Assembly (NCBI GenBank): GCA_016234485.1
Contig: JACRBL010000057.1
Location: forward strand, 1-54,180
From: Chloroflexota bacterium
GTDB taxonomy: Bacteria > Chloroflexota > Anaerolineae > Anaerolineales > Villigracilaceae
Direction: 5' to 3'
DNA: 54,180 nt
A program made the translations under genes and the position numbers. The notes beneath the pieces were generated by a model. It had not been told where the DNA came from and did no database searches. It was given only the letters and a program-made list of their open reading frames with translations. Shown one piece after another: positions 7,934 through 14,656 of the stretch. How positions within the stretch are numbered: the first letter of the stretch is position 1; each line of letters starts with the position of its first letter.

Positions 7934-8331
7934 AAACCAATCACCGCATCCGCATCGCACGCCATGTCGTTGAACGCCGCGCCGCCGATCATTTCCACGC
8001 CTTCGATCATGTCGTCCATGGTGTAGCCGTGCAGGTCGAGCGAAGGCTGGCAGACGAGAAAGCGCACGCCAATTTCCAGCGCCTGTTCGATGAAGAATTT
8101 CAATTCCTTGCCGCCGCCGCCCTTGCGCGGGATGATGATCCTGTCGCCGTTGCCCTTTGCCACGCACTGCGGACCGTTCATGGTAAAGTAAATGCACACT
8201 TCGTTATCCATCGCCGCGCCCGCCGTGGCGAGAAAGAATGGAGTCGCCGTTCGCTCGGGGTCTTTCTCGCCGTGCGTTTGAACGTAAAGAATTTTCTTAA
8301 CGTCAGAGTCGTTCGTTTTCCAGACACTCAT
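7930..8331 (-). CDS. DsrE family sulfur carrier protein (133 aa)
   Basis: 133 residues, the length of single-domain DsrE/DsrF-like proteins. A TGE/DsrE fold is suggested by KKILYVQTHGEKDPERTATPFFLA at the start, ATAGAAMDNEVCIYF in the middle and a conserved Cys94 in LVCQPSLDLHGY, the position of the persulfide-carrying cysteine in this family. Start ATG at 8331 with GGAGAGGG upstream. With TusA and the other DsrE-like protein it would move sulfane sulfur to the Hdr-like complex. Closest subgroup is probably DsrE3; this is not certain without a tree. Confidence 0.85.
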   Translation of the reverse strand: MSVWKTNDSDVKKILYVQTHGEKDPERTATPFFLATAGAAMDNEVCIYFTMNGPQCVAKGNGDRIIIPRKGGGGKELKFFIEQALEIGVRFLVCQPSLDLHGYTMDDMIEGVEMIGGAAFNDMACDADAVIGF

Positions 8332-8364
8332 ACTGCCCTCTCCAAAATGGGATGGTGGGCGCGG

Positions 8365-8703
8365 CTAGAAATTTGCCGCCTCTCCACTGCTTGTATACAA
8401 CTTGAACATCTGCAACATGCCGACCGTGCGCAGGACAACTTCGACGGCATTCGAAACCGCCGCGAGACGAAAATCTCCGCCCGCTTTCTGTGCAGCTTGC
8501 GCGGCTTTGACAATGGCTCGCAGTCCAGCCGAGGACATGTAATCCACGCCCTTCAGGTCGAGGACAATTTTGTTGTTTCCGCCAGCCGCGAGTTGCGCCA
8601 GCGCGTCGTCCAATTGGGGAGCGGTCTCGGAGTCCACGCGCCCACTCACAGTCATGATCGAAGCGTCGCCCATTCGGGCGGTGGTAATTGAAACAGTTGA
8701 CAT
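8365..8703 (-). CDS. STAS domain protein, anti-sigma-factor-antagonist type
   Basis: 112 residues covering a single STAS domain: SIMTVSGRVDSETAPQLDDAL at the start, KIVLDLKGVDYMSSAGLRAI in the middle with the phosphorylatable serine (S57/S58) of SpoIIAA/RsbV proteins, and FRLAAVSNAVEVVLRTVGM at the end. Family members switch partner kinases or anti-sigma factors by phosphorylation. No such partner is visible in the window. The gene lies between two dsrE-like genes with its own AGGAGG box, so it is co-transcribed with sulfur-transfer genes. An adaptor role in the operon's regulation is only a guess. Confidence 0.9.
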   Translation of the reverse strand: MSTVSITTARMGDASIMTVSGRVDSETAPQLDDALAQLAAGGNNKIVLDLKGVDYMSSAGLRAIVKAAQAAQKAGGDFRLAAVSNAVEVVLRTVGMLQMFKLYTSSGEAANF

Positions 8704-8727
8704 GTCAGCCTCCTACCAATAATTGAT

Positions 8728-8775
8728 AGATATACGCGTACACACGTCGTTTACAGTGTACCTGTGTACTTCTAC
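8728..8775. repeat. Palindromic spacer with GTAC words every ~7 nt
   Basis: TAC/GTAC words recur every 6-8 nt and GTACAC at 8738-8743 pairs with GTGTAC at 8756-8761. The element ends at the TAG stop (8775) of the dsrE-like gene and stops before the STAS ribosome binding site, like the heptamer spacers of the same operon. Confidence 0.5.
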
Positions 8776-9299
8776 TAGATGAACAACTGCACGTCCGCGT
8801 CCGCGGCATATTCGAGGAACATCGCCGCGCCGCCGACTGTACATTCCTTGATGAAGTCTTCCCGCTTGAAGCCAAATACATCCATCGTCATCTGGCATCC
8901 GATCATTTTTACGTCCATGTCAACGCACATGTCGCGTAATTCTTCGACGGACGCAACGCCCTTGTTCTTGAAGGTTTGCTTCATTAAACTGGTTGCCATC
9001 GCTTCAAACCCAGGGACATTTGCCATCAGAATATTCGGCATCGGCCATACAATGTTTTGGAATCCTTCCGGTCCAAACGGCATTTTCATCGGCATGGCAG
9101 GGTTTCCAAGCGGAGAGACTTGCATATGCAAGTCGTTCTTGAGCAGGGGCAAGCCGTAAAAGGTGAAGAAAATGCCCACGTCCCAGCCCATCGCGCCGGC
9201 CGCGCTGGCGAGAATGAACGGGGGGTAGGCCCAGTCTAAGGTCCCTTTAGATGCGATCAGCGCGAGGCGCTTCGGGGCGTTTGGGTCAGATTTGGACAT
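8775..9299 (-). CDS. DsrE family protein (DsrE2/DsrE3A-like, 174 aa)
   Basis: 174 residues. KRLALIASKGTLDWAYPPFI at the start and an ASAAGAMGWDVGIFFTFYG strand-turn are typical of the DsrE2/DsrE3A group, as is the MIGCQMTMDVFGF motif with Cys135, the likely persulfide cysteine; Cys125 and Cys153 flank it. Two Met/Pro-rich loops (65-95) are characteristic of the longer members. No transmembrane helix, which argues against a membrane-bound DsrE2. It follows tusA and would exchange sulfur with it. Start ATG at 9299 with GGAG upstream. Confidence 0.88.
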   Translation of the reverse strand: MSKSDPNAPKRLALIASKGTLDWAYPPFILASAAGAMGWDVGIFFTFYGLPLLKNDLHMQVSPLGNPAMPMKMPFGPEGFQNIVWPMPNILMANVPGFEAMATSLMKQTFKNKGVASVEELRDMCVDMDVKMIGCQMTMDVFGFKREDFIKECTVGGAAMFLEYAADADVQLFI

Positions 9300-9336
9300 G
9301 TCGGTCTCCGTATTAAAGTTGAAAACGAGAGGGGAA

Positions 9337-9576
9337 TTACTTCAAGCGTTTAATGTAGAACACGAACTTGCCATCTTCCTGCGTGGAGCGGAGCAGTTCG
9401 TTGCCCGTCTGTCGGCTCCAGGCCTCCATATCGGGCGGCGCGCCAGGGTCGGTGGCGACCATCTTCAAAACCTGTCCCACTTCGATGGTTTTGATGGCCT
9501 TCGAGGTTTTCACCACAGGCATTGGGCACAACATACCAGAACAATCGAGAACTTGATCTTCCTTCAATACATCCAT
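9337..9576 (-). CDS. tusA: TusA family sulfurtransferase
   Basis: 79 residues, full length for TusA. The signature DCSGMLCPMPVVKT (residues 11-24) contains Cys17 of the CPxP motif, which carries the persulfide, and an extra Cys12. The start at 9576 has a perfect AAAGGAGG box 5 nt away; the open frame continues upstream but the extra part is not TusA-like. As first gene of the operon it is the entry point for sulfane sulfur, passed on to the DsrE proteins and the Hdr-like complex. The adjacent divergent two-component genes share its 112-bp upstream region. Confidence 0.95.
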   Translation of the reverse strand: MDVLKEDQVLDCSGMLCPMPVVKTSKAIKTIEVGQVLKMVATDPGAPPDMEAWSRQTGNELLRSTQEDGKFVFYIKRLK

Positions 9577-9653
9577 GTGAGCCTCCTTTGAGCGTTGACA
9601 TGATAACAACACCAACGGCATCACGCCATCCCATGCAGGGGGGAAACCCGCCT

Positions 9654-9681
9654 CCCCCGCGCGGGGGATAACGAATATAAT
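9654..9681 (+). promoter_or_regulatory. Divergent control region with TATAAT near the kinase start
   Basis: A 14-nt palindrome CCCCCGCGCGGGGG (9654-9667) lies between tusA and the histidine kinase. A consensus -10 box TATAAT (9676-9681) ends 7 nt before the kinase ATG, so the mRNA would start at or next to the start codon. No -35 hexamer is recognisable. Confidence 0.45.
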
Positions 9682-9688
9682 CGTCCAC

Positions 9689-11410
9689 ATGCTGTCCAGA
9701 ATAAAGAATTTCTTTTTTTCAGATCGTGTTTTCACATTTCTGGTGATTTTTCGCTGGGCGTCCCTGCTCCCTGCATTGTTCACCCTCAACATGGAAAATG
9801 AACAGGGACAATTCCTCTCGCCGCTCTGGACGTTGGGCATCGCGGCGCTCGTCAATCTTTTCATTTCCCTCTTCAATCGTCCGCTCAACAAACTCGTTGT
9901 GGATTACCCCGCCGCGCTGGGTCTCGACCTGGTTTTCTCGGCGGGAATTTTATTTATCAGCGGCGGGGCGCGCAGTCCATATTTTCTTTACGCGCTTAGT
10001 CCGCTTCTGGCGGGTTCGTTCTTCTTTCAAATGCGCGGCGCGCTGGTTTCTGCCGCGTTCTTCACCCCGCTTTATCTCGCCGCGAATCAATTCGATTTAT
10101 CCGACGGCGTTTCGGCGCTCACGCAACTGGCGGGCGTCTGGCTCATCCCGATTCTTTTCGCCTACCCCTCCTCCCTGCTCAAAACCATCAACCAGGCGCG
10201 CGACGAACTCAGCGCCGCCCGCGACGAATTGACGCGCCAAAACGAAAGCCTCAGCGCCGCGCATCGCCAGTTGAAAGTCATCCACGACCTCACCGTCCTC
10301 TTGCAGGCCGCGCCCGATCTCATTTCCGTGCAACAGCGCGTACTCGGCGCGGTCACCACGGGGTTGGGATTCCGCCGCGCGGTCGTCGCGCTCGTGGACC
10401 CCGCCCGCGAAGAGATAGGTAGTTGGTTGCTTTACCCTGTCAACTCTTCCTTCCCGTCCATCGAAGCGCTTTCTCTCAACTCAGAAAACGGCGAAATTTT
10501 CAAATCGTTGATCGAACGCAAACCTTATCGCACAGGCGTCGAGGGCGAAGTCCTCGTCAATCACCCCGACCTCAACTCGTGGCTCAAGACCTGTCGCTGG
10601 CTGGTGTATCCGCTTTCGTTGCGCGAATATGCCGTCGGCATCCTCATGGTGGAGTTGGACAAACACGAGGAGTTGACGCGCCAACGCGAAGACGTGGTGA
10701 CCCTCGTGGCGAATCAAGCCGCCTTGGCGCTGGGCACCACCATCCTGTGCATTGACCGCGCCCGACGCCTCGCCGTCGAAACCGAACGCAATCGCATCGC
10801 CCGCGACATTCACGACACCGTGGCGCAATCGCTCTTCGGCATCGCCTACTCGCTCGACGCTTGCGTGAACATGCTGCCCGAACACGCCGAAGACGTGAAG
10901 AAGGAATTGACCGACCTGCGGACTCTCGCCAGCGGCGCGCATGACGAAGTGCGCCGCTCCATCTTTGACCTTTGGCCGTCCTCGCTCACGATGGACATTT
11001 TCCAGGCTGACCTGGTGAACTACGTCAACAGTTGCTGTCGCCCGCGCGCATTCAGCATCATCTTCAACCACAGCGGCGACTTCAACGCCCTGCCATCGGG
11101 ACTGCGCCGCGCTGTCTATCGCATGGCGCAGGAGGCGCTGGCCAACTCGGCGCGGCACTCAGGCGCGTCATCGGCGCGTCTCTGCCTGAACGTGCACGAC
11201 AACCGCGTGGACATGAGCATCTCCGACGAAGGCCGCGGCTTCGACCCAACCGTGGCGCTCTCGCGCAGCGTCAACCGCGAACACTTTGGCCTGCACGGAA
11301 TCCAGGAACGCGCCCGCGCCCTCGGCGGCGAATGTGAAATCATCAGCGCGCCGGGCAAGGGTACGCGGGTAATGATCGAAATTCCCATCAATGGACACCC
11401 CCATGCCTGA
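9689..11410 (+). CDS. Membrane sensor histidine kinase, NarL-partner (HisKA_3) type
   Basis: 573 residues. About five membrane helices fill residues 15-165, then a short coiled coil (170-200) and a GAF-like sensor domain (about 205-350). The HisKA_3 dimerisation helix RNRIARDIHDTVAQS has the phospho-acceptor His375, and the ATPase domain ends with SISDEGRGFDP and HFGLHGIQERARALGG. The sensed signal is unknown. It overlaps the response regulator gene by 20 bp, so the pair is translationally coupled. It is divergent from the sulfur operon, which makes that operon a plausible target. There is no ribosome binding site before the ATG at 9689, consistent with a leaderless transcript. Confidence 0.93.
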   Translation: MLSRIKNFFFSDRVFTFLVIFRWASLLPALFTLNMENEQGQFLSPLWTLGIAALVNLFISLFNRPLNKLVVDYPAALGLDLVFSAGILFISGGARSPYFLYALSPLLAGSFFFQMRGALVSAAFFTPLYLAANQFDLSDGVSALTQLAGVWLIPILFAYPSSLLKTINQARDELSAARDELTRQNESLSAAHRQLKVIHDLTVLLQAAPDLISVQQRVLGAVTTGLGFRRAVVALVDPAREEIGSWLLYPVNSSFPSIEALSLNSENGEIFKSLIERKPYRTGVEGEVLVNHPDLNSWLKTCRWLVYPLSLREYAVGILMVELDKHEELTRQREDVVTLVANQAALALGTTILCIDRARRLAVETERNRIARDIHDTVAQSLFGIAYSLDACVNMLPEHAEDVKKELTDLRTLASGAHDEVRRSIFDLWPSSLTMDIFQADLVNYVNSCCRPRAFSIIFNHSGDFNALPSGLRRAVYRMAQEALANSARHSGASSARLCLNVHDNRVDMSISDEGRGFDPTVALSRSVNREHFGLHGIQERARALGGECEIISAPGKGTRVMIEIPINGHPHA

Positions 11411-12053
11411 CACCATCCGTCTCCTCATCGTGGATGACCATGCCGTGGTCCGCAAAGGGTTGGCAATGGTTCTGCGCCTGGAACCCGGCCTGGAGGTCAT
11501 CGGCGAAGCGCAAAATGGACGCGCAGGCCTCGAGATGGCGCGCAGCATCCAGCCCGATATTGTCCTCGTGGATTTGGTCATGCCCGAGATAGACGGGCAG
11601 GAGATGGCGCTCGCGTTGCGAAAGTCGAATCCCGAAATCAAGATCATGATGCTCACTGGCACCGAAGTGGATGACCGCGTGATTGACCTGGTGGCGGCGG
11701 GCATCGAGGGATATGTGCTGAAAAATATCGAGCCAGCGGAGTTGATGGGCGCGTTGCGAGCGGTGATGCGCGGCGAGGCCTACCTGCATCCCGACGTGAT
11801 GAAGCGCGTGGTGGCGCGCCTGAAACCGCAACCGAGCCAGCCCCCCTCCGTTTCATTGACGGCGCGCGAACTCGAAGCGCTGGAATGGATGGCGACGGCC
11901 AGCACGTACAAACAGATCGCCGTGCAACTGAACGTGGGCGAGGAGACGGTTCGTAGTCACGCCAAGAGCATCCTCAAAAAATTGAACCAACCCAATCGCG
12001 CGCAAGCCGTGTTGTTCGCGCTCAAAGCGGGGATGATCCGCTTGAATTCGTGA
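11391..12053 (+). CDS. NarL/LuxR-type response regulator
   Basis: 220 residues. Receiver domain (1-125): LLIVDDHAVVRKG with the acidic pair, Asp near 60 in DIVLVDLVMPEIDG as phosphorylation site, MLTGTEVDD and a conserved VLKNI lysine near 112. The C-terminal LuxR HTH is about 155-215 (LTARELEALEWMATASTYKQIA...NVGEETVRSHAKSIL). It starts inside the end of the kinase gene; ATG at 11391 or 11403 are both possible and neither has a strong ribosome binding site. As partner of the kinase it probably binds near 9577-9688 or elsewhere; no operator can be named from this window. Confidence 0.95.
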   Translation: MDTPMPDTIRLLIVDDHAVVRKGLAMVLRLEPGLEVIGEAQNGRAGLEMARSIQPDIVLVDLVMPEIDGQEMALALRKSNPEIKIMMLTGTEVDDRVIDLVAAGIEGYVLKNIEPAELMGALRAVMRGEAYLHPDVMKRVVARLKPQPSQPPSVSLTARELEALEWMATASTYKQIAVQLNVGEETVRSHAKSILKKLNQPNRAQAVLFALKAGMIRLNS

Positions 12054-12060
12054 TGAAGTC

Positions 12061-12112
12061 GGAGTCCAACGTCTCCGACTTTGGATCGTGAACGTCAGAG
12101 ACGTTCAACTCC
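12061..12112. repeat. 52-bp dispersed repeat, copy 1
   Basis: This block (GGAGTCCAACGTCTCCGAC at its left end, two internal hairpins) is matched over its full 52 bp on the opposite strand at 41301-41352, with roughly one mismatch in five positions. It lies just downstream of the response regulator stop. Confidence 0.7.
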
Positions 12113-12117
12113 ATATC

Positions 12118-12159
12118 AAACAAGCGATGACCGCCAGAATTGGCGGTCATCGCTTGTTT
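12118..12159. terminator. 19-bp perfect hairpin after the response regulator
   Basis: 12118-12136 and 12141-12159 are perfect complements with a GAAT loop. The right arm ends in TTGTTTA, so it can act as an intrinsic terminator for the plus-strand two-component genes; the left arm gives a similar tail on the minus strand. Confidence 0.7.
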
Positions 12160-12192
12160 ACATTCACCAGTAGCGTTTTTCACTTCTTCAGG

Positions 12193-12263
12193 GTTCGCGA
12201 GCAGTTACATCCCTGGCCAGCCCGCCAGGGCAGTGTGCGAGACGTCGGCAGTCCAACTGCTGA
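12193..12263. repeat. GTTCGCGAGCAGTT palindromic repeat with a nested mini-hairpin
   Basis: Begins GTTCGCGAGCAGTT and ends GCAGTCCAACTGCTGA, as does the reverse complement of 38915-38968. Between them lies a CCCTGGC...GCCAGGG mini-hairpin (12211-12230) absent from that copy but found again at 43996-44016. Confidence 0.6.
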
Positions 12264-12295
12264 AAAAACGCGGAGCCTGTTTTTATACGAGAGCT

Positions 12296-12329
12296 AAAAA
12301 AATTTCGCCTCCGCAAAATTGCGGAGGCG
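12296..12329 (-). terminator. Intrinsic terminator of the pectate-lyase-like gene
   Basis: An 11-bp perfect stem (12306-12316 with 12319-12329), followed on the minus strand by AAATTTTTTT. It lies 10 bp after the stop of the minus-strand gene. Confidence 0.9.
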
Positions 12330-12338
12330 TTGTTGTTT

Positions 12339-14234
12339 TCACTTCACCAAGCTGACTTTATCGAACCATATCGTGCCTGTAGATTTGAATCGGATGCGGA
12401 TGGCGACCTTATCGAAGGATGCGGACGCGGGGAAGGCGATGCTCAGTTTTCGGAAGGCAAACGAGCCAGTGGGGCATTTGAGATTTTTTCTCTCCACGAT
12501 CACGCCAGCCTTGTAAAGAAGCGCCAGCCCTTCGCAGACCGCACCCTGCGCTGGGATCGAGACGCCGCGTACCCAAAACGAAAAGTTCATCGTCTCACCC
12601 GTATTCCCCGAGATAAGCAGGGTTTGCGTGAGTATCTTTTGCACGGCTGGGTCTCCCGCGATCTTCACGGAGGCCGCGCCTTCGTATTTGACGGCGGCAT
12701 CTTTTCCATCGCCCGCCGTGAATCGAACTCCCTGCCAACGCGCAGGCATGTTGGACGCGACAGGATAGGTTTCAAAGCCGCCGTTCGCAACCTGTTCCTG
12801 CGGTCCCCCACCGCCACCCGAAGGAATCGTCCCGTTGATGGCTTCTTCCACGTTGGGATAACCGTCCGCGTCCGCGTCAGCGTTGGCGTCCGCGGCGCTG
12901 TTGGGGTTGAGGCCATAGCGGGCCTCGTACGCGTCGGGCATGCCATCGTGATCGCTATCGGCGCAGGGAGCGCCCGCGGCAGGAGTCACCCAGCCGCCCA
13001 CTTGGGAGGGATCGTCAATGATGTGACCCGTGCCGTTCCGCACATCGTTGACGACGCGCGCGTCAATGCTATCGCGTCGGTTGACCCATTGTCCATCGCA
13101 CGAGACGCCCGCGCTGTTGCCCGCGCCCGCGAGGACTTGATCGTAAGCCACAAACGCTGAAGTGGTTGTGACCTGCGGCGCGGGGTGGCGCGTGGACGTG
13201 AGGAAGCCTCGCGATCCCGTTTCCACCACAACGTCCTGTGCGAGATTGTCCGCTTTTCGATGCGGGCCGATGTTGCCAGCCACGTAAATATCCGCGCCGA
13301 GGCCGCCATCATCGTATGTCTTGATCTCATATTTTCCGCTGTCGGTTTCGGGACCGTATTTATAAAAATTGCCAACGTAATTGACGGGGACGATGGAATT
13401 TGATTTCATGTAGAGGTACATGAACGTGCCAAACGGATTGTAGGCGATATTGTTGACCACATCCACCAACCCGCTGGTTTGGACGAGCGGGTTGCGCTCG
13501 CCGTTGTGTGCGAACAGATTGTGATGCACGGTGATATTCTCGGAGCCGAGTCCCTGCTTGGACTCGCTGTCGGCGTAACCGCCAACCATCAAGCCTTTGC
13601 TGTGACAACCCTTGGAGTGCGTACTGCAATCCAACCCTTCCGAGACAATCGTCCATTGGATGGTGGTGTCGGTCACTTTGTACCAGGTCTCCAGCACTTC
13701 GTCAGTTCCCCAACTGAAGGAGCAATGGTCAATGATGATGTTGTAAAGATGGTCGCCGTTCGAGGCGATTTCCGCGCCGTGGTTCTCACCGCCCGGGCCA
13801 GGTCGTGAGGCGAGGTAGCGCAGGATGACGTCGTGCGTTTTGATCACAAGCGCGTCGCCGCCGTTGGTCTTCTTGAGGGTGATGCCACCGCCGGGAGCGG
13901 TCTGCCCCGCGATGGTGATGTAGGGATTCTGGATGACGAGCGCCGACTGGAGTTGGATCAGCCCACCGACGCGGAAGACGCAGGTCCGCGCGCCCGAGGC
14001 TTCGACGCAGGCTCGCAAACTGCCGGACCCCGAATCGTTCACGTTGGTCACCTCGAAGATTTTCCCACCCCGACCGCCGAGCGTGTTGGCGCCGAACCCC
14101 TCCGCGCCTGGGAAGGCTGGGACACTGGTCGCGTTGAGGCGGCCTGTCTCCATTTGCGCCAGCGCCGCGCCATGCGAAACAAAGATGGTTGAAACGATCG
14201 CCACGATGATGAGGGTATGGATAAACTTTTTCAT
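12339..14234 (-). CDS. Secreted pectate-lyase-like beta-helix protein
   Basis: 631 residues. Signal peptide 1-26 (KKFIHTLIIVAIVSTIFVSHGAALA). The PL1-like right-handed beta-helix spans about 38-390: FPGAEGFGANTLGGRGG, NPYITIAGQTAPGGGITL, NIIIDHCSFSWGTDE and HNLFAHNGERNP are hallmarks of polysaccharide lyase family 1. A short calcium-binding type segment DSDHDGMPDAYEARYG (about 428-470) and a jelly-roll, carbohydrate-binding-like C-terminus (485-631) follow. The substrate may be pectin or another uronate polymer. A paralogue with the same core is at 37441-38862 inside the exopolysaccharide locus. Start supported by AAGGAAA. The 5' leader is the structured region at 14335-14416. Confidence 0.9.
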   Translation of the reverse strand: MKKFIHTLIIVAIVSTIFVSHGAALAQMETGRLNATSVPAFPGAEGFGANTLGGRGGKIFEVTNVNDSGSGSLRACVEASGARTCVFRVGGLIQLQSALVIQNPYITIAGQTAPGGGITLKKTNGGDALVIKTHDVILRYLASRPGPGGENHGAEIASNGDHLYNIIIDHCSFSWGTDEVLETWYKVTDTTIQWTIVSEGLDCSTHSKGCHSKGLMVGGYADSESKQGLGSENITVHHNLFAHNGERNPLVQTSGLVDVVNNIAYNPFGTFMYLYMKSNSIVPVNYVGNFYKYGPETDSGKYEIKTYDDGGLGADIYVAGNIGPHRKADNLAQDVVVETGSRGFLTSTRHPAPQVTTTSAFVAYDQVLAGAGNSAGVSCDGQWVNRRDSIDARVVNDVRNGTGHIIDDPSQVGGWVTPAAGAPCADSDHDGMPDAYEARYGLNPNSAADANADADADGYPNVEEAINGTIPSGGGGGPQEQVANGGFETYPVASNMPARWQGVRFTAGDGKDAAVKYEGAASVKIAGDPAVQKILTQTLLISGNTGETMNFSFWVRGVSIPAQGAVCEGLALLYKAGVIVERKNLKCPTGSFAFRKLSIAFPASASFDKVAIRIRFKSTGTIWFDKVSLVK

Positions 14235-14334
14235 TCTGATTTCCTTTTACTGGTTGATTTAAAAAAACAACAGCCTTCATTGGACAGGCCGCGGGAGATT
14301 TCAACGATGTGGGGAGTGGCGATCCGGGCAACCT

Positions 14335-14416
14335 GTTAACGATTCGGATTTTCGTCCTATCGTCTCGGCTTGGTTCAAGCGCTCGATAAAATCCTCGAAC
14401 GCGGCAGGATGTTAAC
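14335..14416 (-). ncRNA. Candidate structured leader RNA
   Basis: GTTAAC hexamers at 14335-14340 and 14411-14416 bracket nested complementary segments: 14343-14352 with 14388-14399 (2-nt bulge), 14359-14362 with 14384-14387 and 14368-14371 with 14377-14380, closing on a GGTTC loop (GAACC on the minus strand). It lies about 100 nt before the start of the minus-strand secreted lyase. I do not recognise it as a known riboswitch, and the strand is inferred from the gene. Confidence 0.4.
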
Positions 14417-14523
14417 CTCAAAAATTTTCAAAGGCTGTGATTTGCCCTGGTTTGCAATACTGAAAGGAAAAATTAGTGAGGTGGGGAGAAAAACCCAATA
14501 GATTAAGAAATTATCAGAATACC

Positions 14524-14578
14524 GCGGATTGCAGACTTGAGTCCGCCTGGCGTGAGTGGACTCAAGTCCGCAATCCGC
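14524..14578. repeat. 21-bp inverted repeat
   Basis: 14524-14544 and 14558-14578 are complementary at 20 of 21 positions around a 13-nt loop. It has no T-tract. It lies beside the terminator at 14591 and may be a solitary palindromic element. Confidence 0.75.
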
Positions 14579-14590
14579 TATTTGAGAAAT

Positions 14591-14628
14591 AAAAAAAGCC
14601 GCCCCTCTTACGAGGGGCGGCTTTTTTT
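14591..14628. terminator. Bidirectional intrinsic terminator
   Basis: Perfect 10-bp GC-rich stem (14598-14607 with 14612-14621) with a TTAC loop, flanked by seven A on the left and seven T on the right, so it terminates from either strand. It serves the minus-strand 1259-residue gene that ends at 14657. Confidence 0.92.
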
Positions 14629-14656
14629 CGATCAGACAATCAGTCGAGATTCGGGT

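Larger units (their letters stand above)
14235..14656. other. 422-bp intergenic region
   Basis: No gene. It holds the upstream region of the pectate-lyase-like gene with a candidate structured RNA (14335-14416), a 21-bp-stem inverted repeat (14524-14578) and a bidirectional terminator (14591-14628). No clear promoter hexamers were found for the downstream gene. Confidence 0.8.

Noticed and set aside
7781..8197. Minus-strand open frame bridging dsrE and hdrC
   Set aside because: Out of frame with both; its middle is the translated heptamer repeat.
9595..9600. TTGACA as a -35 box for the kinase
   Set aside because: It is 75 nt upstream of the TATAAT at 9676, far beyond a usable spacer.
9577..9891. 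N-terminal extension of TusA upstream of 9576
   Set aside because: The perfect AAAGGAGG box before 9576 and family length of about 80 residues fix the start; the extension overlaps the divergent kinase gene.
14368..14380. tRNA T-arm-like GGTTCAAGC motif
   Set aside because: No acceptor stem, anticodon arm or D-arm around it; it is the tip of a long stem-loop.
14335..14470. Cyclic-di-GMP (GEMM) riboswitch
   Set aside because: A CAAACCAGGGCAAA-like stretch is present but the ACGCAAAGCC core and tetraloop receptor are missing.
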